64,000 nt of DNA from Clostridium sp. BSD9I1 (GTDB lineage Bacteria; Bacillota; Clostridia; Clostridiales; Clostridiaceae), in assembly GCF_900185645.1 (NCBI RefSeq), contig NZ_FYAM01000027.1, forward strand, positions 310,001 through 374,000. The letters are read 5' to 3'. A program made the translations under genes and the position numbers. This document shows positions 34,967 to 43,699 of this stretch, piece after piece (within the stretch, counting starts at the first letter, position 1; each line of letters begins with the position of its first letter). The notes under the pieces are model-generated. The model saw only the letters and a list, made by a program, of their open reading frames with translations, had not been told where the DNA came from and did not search any database.

Positions 34967-35989
34967 ATGAATGAATTTACAACATATATTATAGAGGCTT
35001 TAACAAAACATTTTGGATATACTTTAATAGAGCTTGAAAGTGAGAGTGGAGGAATTGCATCGCCCTGGGGGCTTTTAAGGGAAAATGAAGAGGGTGAGCT
35101 AAAGGGAATAGTGTTTTGCAGAGAAGATTATGGTGTGTCTGATGACAATTGGGTTAAATATAATTTCAGTAAAAATACCAATGAGTCCTTTGTGAAAATT
35201 ACTAGGATATACTTAATAGATGGAGAGATAGCAGCCAGGAAGGTAATGGACGAAGCTAATAGTAATTCGTTAAATGGCGATAATTATATAGCTGTAGATT
35301 TACAAAGTAATGCTATTACCTTTTATACAGGGGATGAGGAAGAAGTATTACAGACAATTTCTTATTATTTAAATAGAGGTAATATCATACCAGATGAAAA
35401 GAAAGTAAAAGAAGAAAAACCTATTCTTACATATATTTTTGTAGGATTGAATGTGCTTATGTACTTAATTACTGCATTTCTATCAGGAAATATAATAGAT
35501 AGTAATACAAGAGTTTTAGTGTTTTTAGGAGCAAAGGTTAACCCCTTAATAGATAGAGGCCAGTACTATAGACTTATTACAGCGGCTTTCTTACATGGAG
35601 GATTAATGCATATAGGCTTTAATATGTATGCTTTAACTGCACTAGGGCCACTTGTTGAAAAGGTATTTGGAAAAGTTAAGTATATTATTATATATTTTGT
35701 TTCAGCAATTACTTCCTCTTATTTAAGCTATATTTTTTCTAACAGTATTTCTGTAGGTGCATCTGGTGCCATATTTGGTCTTTTAGGAGCATCCTTAGTA
35801 TTTGCAGTTAGATCTGAAGATAAAGTTGGAAGAGGATTTGTAAATAACATTATGTCTGTTATAGTTGTGAACTTAATTATAGGTTTTTCTATAGCTAATG
35901 TGGATAACTTCGGACATATTGGGGGATTAATTGGAGGATTTCTGGTGTCGCTGATACTTTACAAACGTGAAATTAAATCGGAGATATAG
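34967..35989 (+). CDS. Rhomboid-family intramembrane serine protease
   Basis: This 340-residue protein has a cytoplasmic N-terminal domain of about 145 residues and then six or seven membrane segments. The catalytic Ser is in VGASGAIFGLLGA (about residue 265) and the catalytic His is in NFGHIGGLIGG (about 316). The HGGLMHIGFNMYAL loop is also present. It should cleave membrane proteins within the bilayer. AAAGGGGAAGG precedes the ATG. The soluble N-terminal domain resembles that of Bacillus GluP-type rhomboids in position but lacks TPR repeats. Confidence 0.92.
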   Translation: MNEFTTYIIEALTKHFGYTLIELESESGGIASPWGLLRENEEGELKGIVFCREDYGVSDDNWVKYNFSKNTNESFVKITRIYLIDGEIAARKVMDEANSNSLNGDNYIAVDLQSNAITFYTGDEEEVLQTISYYLNRGNIIPDEKKVKEEKPILTYIFVGLNVLMYLITAFLSGNIIDSNTRVLVFLGAKVNPLIDRGQYYRLITAAFLHGGLMHIGFNMYALTALGPLVEKVFGKVKYIIIYFVSAITSSYLSYIFSNSISVGASGAIFGLLGASLVFAVRSEDKVGRGFVNNIMSVIVVNLIIGFSIANVDNFGHIGGLIGGFLVSLILYKREIKSEI

Positions 35990-36050
35990 ATTACATATGA
36001 CTCCATAATTTTGTATAATAACTGTTAATTATTAGCTTACAGTTAATATA

Positions 36051-36080
36051 AAAATCTAGTTTATTACAACTAGATTTTTT
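36051..36080 (+). terminator. Intrinsic terminator of the rhomboid gene
   Basis: AAAATCTAGTT (36051-36061) and AACTAGATTTT (36068-36078) form an 11-bp stem with a 6-nt loop, followed by T residues. Confidence 0.85.
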
Positions 36081-36136
36081 ATATGCAATAAAATCTTAGA
36101 GACTATGTAGGGAACTAAAATTCACTTAAATAGGTA

Positions 36137-36967
36137 TTATTCTTTTAAAAACTTTCCCTGATCAGGTACTGCAATTTCTTCAAATTCATGAACAAGTAAG
36201 GATAGGTGTTTTGAAAGTTCTTCACCTTCCATGGGCTGGCCATGGCTTGGAAGGGCTAATAAAGGATTTAAATCTTTTAGTACTTTTACGGACTTTTCAG
36301 CGGAATCCCAATTTGTAGTAAGATATTTTGGGGGACCGCTTATCTCTTCCTTTTGAGTTATTACAGATATAAGAGATTCTTGTTTTACTGTCGTAAAGGC
36401 ATCACCAACTATAAGGACTCCATCTTTTTCTCTAAATAACGATATATGACCTTCAGTATGTCCAGGAGTATGTATCCATTTCCAATCTGGCATACCAGGA
36501 ACGGTACCATCGGATGGCAAAACTTTTACATGCTCTTTTAAATCAATACTTGTGTGAGGAAAAGTAGGTGATAATCTTGCAACCATTCCTCCACCAACGG
36601 CTGGATCTGCTAAGGGATAATCTTTTTTTCCTGTTACATAAGGAAGTTCCAGTTCATGAATATAAACAGGCACATTCCACATATTAATAAGCTTTATTAT
36701 TGAGCCTACATGATCAAAGTGTCCATGAGTAAGTATAATTGCTTCAGGACGACTATCCTTTCCAAAGCGCTTTTCAGCGGATTCTAAAATAAAATCTGCT
36801 GAATTTTCAAGGCCAGCGTCCACAAGTACCCATTTGGAAGACTTATCCTTAGGAGTGCCCACTAAAAAGGCATTTACAACAGTGAATTCTAAAATTAAAA
36901 TATCTGAATTAATTTGCAGGGAAGAAGTAGTCAGCTTGGACAATCCTTCTACTAGAGCATTTCCCAT
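36137..36967 (-). CDS. Metallo-beta-lactamase-fold hydrolase
   Basis: This 276-residue MBL-fold enzyme has the metal motif THGHFDHVGS plus later ligands in HTPGHTEGH, GDAF and a C-terminal PSHGQP. The start at 36967 has GAAGGGTGG about 8 nt upstream; the longer frame from 37021 has none. Closest in pattern are glyoxalase-II-like or YflN-like hydrolases. It is the last gene after the spoVA-2Duf operon on the same strand, about 100 nt behind the second DUF1657 gene, so co-expression in the forespore is possible. Substrate unknown. Confidence 0.85.
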   Translation of the reverse strand: MGNALVEGLSKLTTSSLQINSDILILEFTVVNAFLVGTPKDKSSKWVLVDAGLENSADFILESAEKRFGKDSRPEAIILTHGHFDHVGSIIKLINMWNVPVYIHELELPYVTGKKDYPLADPAVGGGMVARLSPTFPHTSIDLKEHVKVLPSDGTVPGMPDWKWIHTPGHTEGHISLFREKDGVLIVGDAFTTVKQESLISVITQKEEISGPPKYLTTNWDSAEKSVKVLKDLNPLLALPSHGQPMEGEELSKHLSLLVHEFEEIAVPDQGKFLKE

Positions 36968-37066
36968 ATATATTACCACCCTTCGTAATGTAGAGTAATT
37001 TATAGTAACTAAGAAAGACATCTTAGCTAAAACTAAAATGTCCTACTTAGTTGTAAATTAATAATT

Positions 37067-37273
37067 TTACTGCTGATTGTATTGTGGTTCTTGTTGTTGT
37101 ATATATTGCTGTCTTTGCTGTAATGTTTGAAGTGCACTATCAAGGTCTTGAGCAATGTTTTGAAAATCTTTTTTAGCTTGAGTATCTTCAGTTTCTAGAG
37201 CAAAAGTTTTCATAGTTGCTGAAGCACTTTGAATACCAGCAATAGCTTGTTGCATTTGAGTTCCCACTGTCAT
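37067..37273 (-). CDS. DUF1657-family small protein
   Basis: This 68-residue helical protein starts MTVGTQMQQAIAGIQSASATMK. It follows the DUF1657 pattern and ends in a Gln/Tyr-rich tail (QQRQQYIQQQEPQYNQQ). AAAGGAGGTGAT is a near-perfect ribosome binding site before the ATG at 37273. It resembles both the first gene of this operon and the C-terminal part of the DUF421 protein. Such genes frame spoVA-like operons associated with heat-resistant Bacillus spores. Confidence 0.85.
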   Translation of the reverse strand: MTVGTQMQQAIAGIQSASATMKTFALETEDTQAKKDFQNIAQDLDSALQTLQQRQQYIQQQEPQYNQQ

Positions 37274-37291
37274 ATAAATCACCTCCTTTCA

Positions 37292-37645
37292 TTATCCTTT
37301 TGGTTTGAATATGAGTGATGCCAAAAATGCAAATATTATAGCAGCAGAAATTCCTGCACTGGTTATTTCAAAAATTCCTGTAAGTACACCAATAAATCCT
37401 GTTTTTTCTGCTTCAGTTAAAGCACCTTTGACTAAGGCATTTCCAAAACTCATTATTGGAGTAGAAGCTCCAGCACCTGCAAACTTTATTAGGGGATCAT
37501 ACCATCCAAGACCTCCAAGTATAGCCCCTACAACTACCATTGTACTTGTTGTATGGGCAGGAGTGAGTTTAAATACATCCATCATTATTTGTCCTAAAAC
37601 ACATATTCCACCACCTACAATAAATGCCCAAAATATTTTCTCCAT
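37292..37645 (-). CDS. spoVAE: Stage V sporulation protein AE (SpoVAEb type)
   Basis: The 117-residue membrane protein has four hydrophobic segments and family motifs ([31 protein letters not shown] and [19 protein letters not shown]). SpoVAE is part of the channel that moves Ca-dipicolinate into and out of the spore core. GAGGTG lies about 9 nt before the ATG. It follows spoVAD by 15 nt in an operon. Confidence 0.94.
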   Translation of the reverse strand: MEKIFWAFIVGGGICVLGQIMMDVFKLTPAHTTSTMVVVGAILGGLGWYDPLIKFAGAGASTPIMSFGNALVKGALTEAEKTGFIGVLTGIFEITSAGISAAIIFAFLASLIFKPKG

Positions 37646-37660
37646 ATGTATGCACCTCTT

Positions 37661-38662
37661 TTACATTTCTATAGATACTGCATGAGCTATGCAAGGGATA
37701 CTTTCCTTTTGTTGATAGGACAAAGGAGATAGAAGTGCCCCAGTACCAATGATTAATATCCTTTTAAGCTCTCCCTTTTTCATTCGGTTTAATAAATGGC
37801 CGTGTAATACTGTTGCTGAGCAAGCACATCCACTAGCACCAGCAAATACTGGCTGGTCTTCTTTATAAATTAATAGTCCACAATCAGTAAAAGTCTTTTT
37901 AGGTATTATTAATCCATGCTTAGTTAATAAATCAGCACATATTTGATGGCCAACCCTTCCTAAGTCTCCTGTTGCAATTAAATCATAGTAAGTTGGATCT
38001 ATATTTAAATCTCTGAAATGCGCTTCAATTGTATCTACGGCAGCAGGGGCCATAGCTGCTCCCATATTATATGGATCTGTAATTCCCATATCAACCACAT
38101 GGCCAATGGTAGCTGAAGTTATCTTAGGACCGTTGCCCTTTGAAGCAACCAGTCCTGCTCCAGCGCCAGTTACAGTCCACTGAGCAGTTGGAGGTTTTTG
38201 TGCTCCATATTCTGTAGGATATCTAAAAAGCTTTTCTGCAGCTACATTGTGACTTGATGCAGCAGCAATTATGTAATTGGCAGCACCACTGTCTATAAGC
38301 TGTGAACCTATAGCTAAACCCTCTATAGCGCTTGAACAGGCTCCAAATATTCCAAGATAGGGTATACCAAGGCTTCTAGCTGCAAAGCTGCTTGAAATTA
38401 TTTGATTCATAAGGTCACCGCTTAAGAAAAAAGTGATATCTTCTTTTTTCATATTGGCTTTGTGAATTGCCGTTTCGGCAGCTTCTTGTAAAAGTGTTTT
38501 TTCTGCTTTTTCAAAACTATCTTGACCAACCCATGTATCTTCATGAAGTATATCAAAGTCTTCAGCCAAATTGCCCTTTGCTTCGAAAGGACCGCCTACA
38601 GCAGCAGAAGATATAATTACAGGTTTTGATTCAAAAATCCATGATTGATTGCCTTTAAGCAT
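37661..38662 (-). CDS. spoVAD: Stage V sporulation protein AD
   Basis: The 333-residue protein has a thiolase-like fold with GACSSAIEGLAIGSQLI (active-site-like Cys position) and GASGCACSATVL. SpoVAD is the dipicolinic-acid-binding subunit of the SpoVA channel and sits at the inner spore membrane. Its ATG directly follows the spoVAC stop (TAA then ATG), so the genes are translationally coupled, with a G-rich ribosome binding site inside the end of spoVAC. Confidence 0.96.
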   Translation of the reverse strand: MLKGNQSWIFESKPVIISSAAVGGPFEAKGNLAEDFDILHEDTWVGQDSFEKAEKTLLQEAAETAIHKANMKKEDITFFLSGDLMNQIISSSFAARSLGIPYLGIFGACSSAIEGLAIGSQLIDSGAANYIIAAASSHNVAAEKLFRYPTEYGAQKPPTAQWTVTGAGAGLVASKGNGPKITSATIGHVVDMGITDPYNMGAAMAPAAVDTIEAHFRDLNIDPTYYDLIATGDLGRVGHQICADLLTKHGLIIPKKTFTDCGLLIYKEDQPVFAGASGCACSATVLHGHLLNRMKKGELKRILIIGTGALLSPLSYQQKESIPCIAHAVSIEM

Positions 38663-39151
38663 TTACATCGCCCCCAACCATTGAAGAGTAAGTTTTATTA
38701 TTGCAACTACAAAGGCAGAAAATGTTCCAAATACAATAACAGAACCTGCAAGCTTAAACATATTTCCACCTACACCTAAAACATAGCCTTCAGTTCTATG
38801 TTCAATGGCAGCTGATGCCATGGTATTTGCAAATCCAGTAATTGGAATGGCTGTACCAGCTCCAGCCCATTGTGCAATATGGTCAAAAACTCCAAAGCCA
38901 GTAAGTGTAATAGAAACTATTATAAGTACTGCAGAAGTCGGATTGCCTGCAGTTTCAGGCGTAAAGTTAAATTGATTAATAAAAAAGAACTGTAAAATCT
39001 GTCCGATGGCACATATAAGTCCTCCAACTAAGAAAGCTCTTATACAGTTCTTAAAAACAGGGCGTTTTGGTTCTCTATCCTTTGCAAAGTCTTGATATTC
39101 CTGTTGAGTAGGAGTTAATTCCTTCTTTTTTTTGCTAGACACAAAAATCAC
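38663..39151 (-). CDS. spoVAC: Stage V sporulation protein AC
   Basis: The 162-residue protein has four or five membrane segments and family motifs (YQDFAKDREPKRPVFKNC, AFLVGGLICAIGQ, AIPITGFANTMASAAIEH). In Bacillus SpoVAC is a mechanosensitive channel component that releases dipicolinate early in germination. GGAAGG precedes the ATG. It lies between the 2Duf-like gene and spoVAD. Confidence 0.95.
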   Translation of the reverse strand: MIFVSSKKKKELTPTQQEYQDFAKDREPKRPVFKNCIRAFLVGGLICAIGQILQFFFINQFNFTPETAGNPTSAVLIIVSITLTGFGVFDHIAQWAGAGTAIPITGFANTMASAAIEHRTEGYVLGVGGNMFKLAGSVIVFGTFSAFVVAIIKLTLQWLGAM

Positions 39152-39168
39152 CTTCCAATAAAATTTAT

Positions 39169-40029
39169 CTAACGCATAAGATAAGGCTCTAATTTATCCA
39201 TGACCTTTTTTAATCTATTTGCATTGTTAAAGTAGGCCTTTTTAACCTCCGGGTTATTTACCTCTAAAGAAAATGAAAGTAAATCAGATTGAGCTTTGGC
39301 AATACTTGCGTATAGCAATTCCTTAACTTTAGCCTGAGGTACGTCTATAGAATCCATAAAAAGATCTATATACAAATCACCAGAAGAATCAGCTTGAGCA
39401 ATAAATACATTATCTAGTGATACTCCAGAGCTGGATAATTGAACCTTTAACCATTCTCTGTTAAGCCCTATATTTTTTAAGCCTTCATCAAGGATATTTC
39501 CATCTAATATTACAGTCTCAGGCTCTGAAGAGGGATTAACCTTTTGATGTAAGTCATGAGGAGTTACAGGTTTTTTATCAGATTTTAATAGGACGTTTAC
39601 ATCTCCTGTGGTTTCCATAACTGCAAACTCCACATCTGCTAAGTTAAAGGCACTTTTTGAACGCAGCTCCCTTAAAAGCTCGTCACCTGTAAACTTTACT
39701 TGCATTAAGTTGTTTTCAAGAACTTTACCGTCTTTCATAAGAACCGTTTCACGTCCATTTATGAAATCATGAAGTTTTTTACTTTTTAACGATAAATAAT
39801 CTAGTGCAAGCAAGAGTAAAACCCAGCTTGCTAGGGCAACAAATGCAAAAGCAATGTTTGGTACTAAACCTAAAGAAATCAAAACCGTTATTATAGATAC
39901 AAATATGTAACTTATGACTTTAAAAGGAGAAGACTTCGATAAATTTTCATTTCCTACAATTTTAGTTATGCCTAAAGCTACAAAAAATAAAACTACAGTT
40001 CTTAAAAGTACTATAAACCAAGCTTGCAT
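39169..40029 (-). CDS. 2Duf-like protein: DUF421 membrane domain fused to DUF1657
   Basis: This 286-residue protein has three N-terminal membrane segments (VLLRTVVLFFVALGITKIV, then ISYIFVSIITVLISLGLV and AFAFVALASWVLLLLALDYL). A YetF/DUF421 soluble domain follows (about 80-230; INGRETVLMKDGKVLENNL). The last 60 residues (YASIAKAQSDLLSFSLEVNN, then VKKAYFNNANRLKKVMDKL) read as a DUF1657 domain. That fusion is the architecture of Bacillus 2Duf, the protein of the spoVA2mob operon that raises wet-heat resistance of spores. It should sit in the inner spore membrane. GTGAGGG precedes the ATG. Confidence 0.87.
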   Translation of the reverse strand: MQAWFIVLLRTVVLFFVALGITKIVGNENLSKSSPFKVISYIFVSIITVLISLGLVPNIAFAFVALASWVLLLLALDYLSLKSKKLHDFINGRETVLMKDGKVLENNLMQVKFTGDELLRELRSKSAFNLADVEFAVMETTGDVNVLLKSDKKPVTPHDLHQKVNPSSEPETVILDGNILDEGLKNIGLNREWLKVQLSSSGVSLDNVFIAQADSSGDLYIDLFMDSIDVPQAKVKELLYASIAKAQSDLLSFSLEVNNPEVKKAYFNNANRLKKVMDKLEPYLMR

Positions 40030-40042
40030 ATATATCCCTCAC

Positions 40043-40249
40043 TTAATTACCTTTATATTGTGGTTCTTCAAATTCTAGTGTTTTAATTCTATTTTCCATA
40101 TCATAAATTACGGACTCAGCATCTTTTAATGCTTCTTTATAAACACTTTTTTCTTCTTCATTTCTGCTTTGAAGTGAATAAATCCTAAGTGTACTTTCAA
40201 TTCCTTTTAAATTAGCAAGAGTTTGTTTGACTTTTGAACCAACTGTCAC
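40043..40249 (-). CDS. DUF1657-family small protein, first gene of the spoVA operon
   Basis: The 68-residue helical protein (start VGSKVKQTLANLKGIESTLR, end MENRIKTLEFEEPQYKGN) fits DUF1657 and shares the EPQY end with its paralogue at 37067. It begins with GTG at 40249, with AAGGAGG 8 nt upstream. It opens the operon DUF1657 - 2Duf - spoVAC - spoVAD - spoVAE - DUF1657. The leader upstream is highly structured. Confidence 0.85.
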   Translation of the reverse strand: MTVGSKVKQTLANLKGIESTLRIYSLQSRNEEEKSVYKEALKDAESVIYDMENRIKTLEFEEPQYKGN

Positions 40250-40274
40250 CTTGAATACCTCCTTAGAACGTCAT

Positions 40275-40396
40275 TTATCCGATGGCAACCATCCGTAATA
40301 CTCCTATCCCTTTTAGGTGGGAGATATTAGAACTCTTTGACTTCAGTCAGTTAGAGCTCTTATGCTGTGCATAACGGATGATACGCCCCTGGATAA
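40275..40396. other. Multi-branched structured element in the leader of the spoVA operon
   Basis: TTATCC (40275-40280) pairs with GGATAA (40391-40396), and ATCCGTAAT (40291-40299) with ATAACGGAT (40371-40379, one mismatch). Inside are two hairpins: CTCCTATCCC with AGGTGGGAG (40301-40324), and AGAACTCTTTGAC with GTCAGTTAGAGCTCT (40329-40360). Read on the - strand it would be the 5' leader of the DUF1657 gene at 40249. It also recalls the non-coding ends of IS605-type elements, but no transposase gene is present. Confidence 0.65.
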
Positions 40397-40400
40397 GTTC

Positions 40401-40460
40401 TTCTAAGACTCAGATGGAGAGAAGTATTCTTCATAAGCAAGCTCCACCTGAGTCTAAGAA
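40401..40460. other. 19-bp hairpin next to the structured leader
   Basis: TTCTAAGACTCAGATGGAG (40401-40419) pairs with CTCCACCTGAGTCTAAGAA (40442-40460) with two mismatched or wobble positions and a 22-nt loop. On the - strand it would precede the multi-branched element in the spoVA leader. Confidence 0.7.
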
Positions 40461-40863
40461 TCACTTGATCTTAAATGATTATTAATTTTTAAAATATATT
40501 AAAAGGTTGCGAGTTTATTATTAGTAGTATTCATAAAAAATATTAGTTTTTTAGTAAAATTTTTATATTTTTTTATTCAATATGTTATTTAACAAATTAT
40601 TAAATAGAGGTAAACATTTTGAAAAGTAATTGTTTGGTAAAGTTAACTATATGTATTGACATATTATGAATAAAAATATAAAATGAACATAATAAAACTA
40701 AGTAAACCTATAGGAATAGTTACAAAGATGACGTCAATTTAAAGTAAAATAATAAAATTATATAAATTACAAAATAAAGCATCTCAATGAAATTGAGATG
40801 TATTAATTAATAGTTAAACCTAGTATTTATATATGAATACTATAACAACCTGGAGGTGTTGAA
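40461..40863. other. AT-rich intergenic region with candidate promoter and a small hairpin
   Basis: No ORF is convincing. TTGACA (40656-40661) and TAAAAT (40679-40684) with a 17-nt spacer form a + strand promoter candidate. CATCTCAAT (40780-40788) and ATTGAGATG (40792-40800) form a perfect 9-bp hairpin in the leader of the ABC transporter genes and could be an operator. Confidence 0.5.
40656..40684 (+). promoter_or_regulatory. Candidate promoter of the ABC transporter operon
   Basis: A perfect TTGACA and TAAAAT are separated by 17 bases, 180 bases before the permease ATG. The leader would contain the hairpin at 40780-40800. Confidence 0.55.
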
Positions 40864-41814
40864 ATGAAGAGTAGGCTTAATTTTAAGATTTTTTTACCAT
40901 TAGTAGCTTCAGCTATTGCAATGCTTATTAGTAAATTTGTCCCTAATAAAATACAGGCATATAGAACAGTTTACTGGGTTCCTTTTATTTGTACATTTGC
41001 AATAATATTTTTATTATTAATACTTATTTCATTGAAAAACAAAAAGCTTTTACATAATTTAAAGGAAAAGGCACCATTAATTACGGTGGCAATTTTTATA
41101 TTATCATTAATGGAAGTGTTAACAGCTAAAACAAGGATATTACCACTACCATATTTTCCAGCACCAGGACAAGTAGTGGATGCTATGATAACTGATTGGA
41201 AAATGCTTTTAACAAGTGCATTATATTCACTTAGAATGCTAACTTTAGGTTATTTTGTAGGAGCAGCACTAGGACTTGTAACAGGTACAATGATAGGTTG
41301 GAATAAGAAGTTAAACTATTGGCTCTCTCCACTGCAAAAGGTCATAGGGCCAATACCAGCAACAGCATGGATTCCAATTGCAATGACAGTTTTTCCTACA
41401 AGCTTTGCTGCTAGTATATTTATACTGGCACTAACAGTGTGGTTTCCAGTTACGGTTATGACAAGCTCTGGAATTGCAAATGTTAGAAAGTCATATTTTG
41501 AGGTAGCAGAAACCCTTGGCGCTAACAAGTGGTATTTAATATTTAAAGTAGCGCTGCCTTCAGCTCTGCCAAATATATTTATAGGACTGTTTATGGGCCT
41601 TGGAACATCCTTTGTTACATTAATAGTAGCAGAAATGTTAGGAGTTAAAGCTGGTCTTGGATGGTATATTAACTGGGCTCAAGGATGGGCAGAATATAAG
41701 AAGGTTTATGCGAGCTTGGTTGTTATGTCCCTATTATTCTCTACAATTATAACGCTATTATTTAAGGTTAGAGATAGGATACTGATATGGCAAAGGGGGC
41801 TTATAAAATGGTAA
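40864..41814 (+). CDS. ABC transporter permease, NitT/TauT (SsuC) type
   Basis: This 316-residue permease has about eight membrane segments, two or three of them in an N-terminal extension of about 80 residues. The EAA loop is VAETLGANKWYLIFKVALPSALPNIFIGLFMGLG, and PGQVVDAMITDWK precedes the core. It belongs to the group importing nitrate, taurine, alkanesulfonates, bicarbonate or thiamine precursors. The GGAGGTG site precedes the ATG. It overlaps the ATPase gene by 7 nt and is followed by a binding-protein gene. Confidence 0.92.
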   Translation: MKSRLNFKIFLPLVASAIAMLISKFVPNKIQAYRTVYWVPFICTFAIIFLLLILISLKNKKLLHNLKEKAPLITVAIFILSLMEVLTAKTRILPLPYFPAPGQVVDAMITDWKMLLTSALYSLRMLTLGYFVGAALGLVTGTMIGWNKKLNYWLSPLQKVIGPIPATAWIPIAMTVFPTSFAASIFILALTVWFPVTVMTSSGIANVRKSYFEVAETLGANKWYLIFKVALPSALPNIFIGLFMGLGTSFVTLIVAEMLGVKAGLGWYINWAQGWAEYKKVYASLVVMSLLFSTIITLLFKVRDRILIWQRGLIKW

Positions 41815-42563
41815 AGAGTGAAGGAAAAATATTAGTGGAAAATTTGAGTTGTGAGTTTGTAGACCATGAAGGTAATAAAATGACAGCCTTAGATAAGGTT
41901 AATTTAGAGTTTAACGCTGGAGAATTCGTATCAATTGTAGGGCCAAGTGGCTGTGGAAAGTCAACATTACTTAGAATAATTGCAGGCCTTCAAAAGCCAA
42001 GTAATGGAGGTACATTATTGGATAATGATGAAATTAATGGTCCAAGTTATGAGAGAGGATTAGTATTTCAGGATCCTACGCTGTTTCCATGGATTAATGT
42101 TCGTGATAACGTAGCTACGGGGCTTGTGGCTAGGAAATTATATAAGGAAAGAAAGAATGATGTAACAGAATACATTAATCTTGTTGGTCTTAAGGGCTTT
42201 GAAAAGTCCTATCCTCATCAATTATCTGGGGGAATGGCTCAGAGAGTAGCTATTGCAAGAGCCTTAGTAAATCATCCTAAGGTGCTGCTTTTAGATGAAC
42301 CTTTAGGAGCACTGGATGCCTTCACTCGTATGTACATGCAGGATGAAATACTAAGAATATGGAAAGAACGTAAAAGCACAATGATTTTGGTTACTCATGA
42401 TGTGGACGAGGCAATTTATCTAAGCGATAAGATAGTAATAATGTCCCCACGTCCTGGTCGAGTTCAAAAGGTTATAGATGTTAGTATGGCTAGACCAAGA
42501 AGAAGAAATGGTAAGGAATTTACGGAGCTTAGAAATGAAATATTAGAAGTGCTTAATTTTTAG
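41808..42563 (+). CDS. ABC transporter ATP-binding protein, NitT/TauT type
   Basis: This 251-residue ATPase has Walker A GPSGCGKST, Q-loop FQDPTLFPW, signature LSGGMAQRVAIARAL, Walker B VLLLDEPLGALD and switch His in VTHDVDEAIYL. I take the ATG at 41808, which overlaps the permease stop by 7 nt and has AAAGGGGG about 10 nt upstream. The next ATG upstream (41787) lacks such a site. It powers the permease encoded just before. Confidence 0.95.
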   Translation: MVKSEGKILVENLSCEFVDHEGNKMTALDKVNLEFNAGEFVSIVGPSGCGKSTLLRIIAGLQKPSNGGTLLDNDEINGPSYERGLVFQDPTLFPWINVRDNVATGLVARKLYKERKNDVTEYINLVGLKGFEKSYPHQLSGGMAQRVAIARALVNHPKVLLLDEPLGALDAFTRMYMQDEILRIWKERKSTMILVTHDVDEAIYLSDKIVIMSPRPGRVQKVIDVSMARPRRRNGKEFTELRNEILEVLNF

Positions 42564-42575
42564 GAGGTAACAATT

Positions 42576-43565
42576 TTGAAAAAAGGTATTATAAGAATTA
42601 TTAGTGTATTATCAATTACAGCGGTGCTTGCCACAGGATGCTCAAGCAAATCAAAAGAAACTGCTTCAAAGGACACAAAGGGTGAACTTACAAAGGTGAC
42701 ACTTGGAACATATAACGGTACTTGTGAGGCACCACTATATGCAGCGGTTGAAAATGGTACTTTTAAGAAATATGGTTTAGATGTAGAACTTGTAAATATA
42801 AACTCTGAAACTCTTAAGGAAGGACTTGCTTCAGGAAAAATAGATGGAGCTCAAATTTCTCCAGGAATGTTTAAGGCAATAGAGCAGGGACTTAATATTA
42901 AACTTACAAACGGAGTACATACAGGATGTATCCAAGGGGTTGTATCAAAGGACTCAAAAATACAATCTGTTAAGGATTTAAAGGGTAAGAAAATTGGAAT
43001 AGATGCTATTGGGGGAGTTCCTCAGGTGCTTTTAACTCTTGAACTTGGTAAATATAATATTGATGGAAAAACTGACGTAGAGTGGAGAGTATATCCTCAG
43101 GCAAACTTACAACAGGCTCTTGACAAGGGAGATATTGATGCATTTGCAGCTTGGGATCCATATGGAGCTATGGCTGTATCTTCAGGGAAGGCTAGAAAGA
43201 TATTTGGAAACAACAATAGTGAAAGTGGAGCACAGGACAGCTACTGCTGCTTCTTAGGGGTAAATGGAAAACTTGCTCAGGAAAAACCTGAAATTGCAAA
43301 GGCAATTGATGATGCTTGGAAAGAAGCAAATGAATGGGTACAGCACAATCATGAAGATGCAGGAAAAATGGCCGTTGATAAGAAATATGTAAGCAGCGGA
43401 GATGAAGTTGCAAATAGTAAACTAATTGGAGACTATAAGTTTGTATCTGATAAAGAAAAGGCAAAGGTAGACTTTAAAAATACTTTAGATGCTATGAAAA
43501 AACAAGGAATACTTGATCAGGCAACAGATGTTAATCAGCTTGTAGAAGACACTTTTATAAAATAA
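42576..43565 (+). CDS. ABC transporter substrate-binding lipoprotein, NitT/TauT type
   Basis: The 329-residue protein starts with TTG at 42576, with AGGAGGT upstream. It has a lipoprotein signal (lipobox LATGC, Cys at about residue 22), then a periplasmic-binding-protein fold typical of SsuA/TauA/NMT1-like proteins (GTYNGTCEAPLYAAVENG, VKDLKGKKIGIDAIGG, DAFAAWDPYGAMA). Substrate could be a sulfonate or another small organic acid or amine. The Cys-rich stretch SYCCFLGVNG near the middle is unusual. It completes the three-gene importer. Confidence 0.92.
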   Translation: MKKGIIRIISVLSITAVLATGCSSKSKETASKDTKGELTKVTLGTYNGTCEAPLYAAVENGTFKKYGLDVELVNINSETLKEGLASGKIDGAQISPGMFKAIEQGLNIKLTNGVHTGCIQGVVSKDSKIQSVKDLKGKKIGIDAIGGVPQVLLTLELGKYNIDGKTDVEWRVYPQANLQQALDKGDIDAFAAWDPYGAMAVSSGKARKIFGNNNSESGAQDSYCCFLGVNGKLAQEKPEIAKAIDDAWKEANEWVQHNHEDAGKMAVDKKYVSSGDEVANSKLIGDYKFVSDKEKAKVDFKNTLDAMKKQGILDQATDVNQLVEDTFIK

Positions 43566-43578
43566 AGTGTTAAAATTA

Positions 43579-43607
43579 AAGTGCCATCCACGTGGCAAGT
43601 GGCAAGT
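43579..43607. repeat. Short CACGTGG repeat after the binding-protein gene
   Basis: AAGTGCCATCCACGTGGCAA followed by GTGGCAAGT, 14 nt after the stop codon. One of five copies. Confidence 0.85.
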
Positions 43608-43699
43608 GAATAATAGACAATGGCTAAAATTATTAATATTGATTAATTATTTTATTTGTGATACTATGAAAATAAATTAGTAAAGAAATAATTTTAATG

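Noticed and set aside
37305-37685. + strand frame opposite spoVAE
   Set aside because: The spoVA operon on the - strand is certain, and this frame only mirrors its codons.
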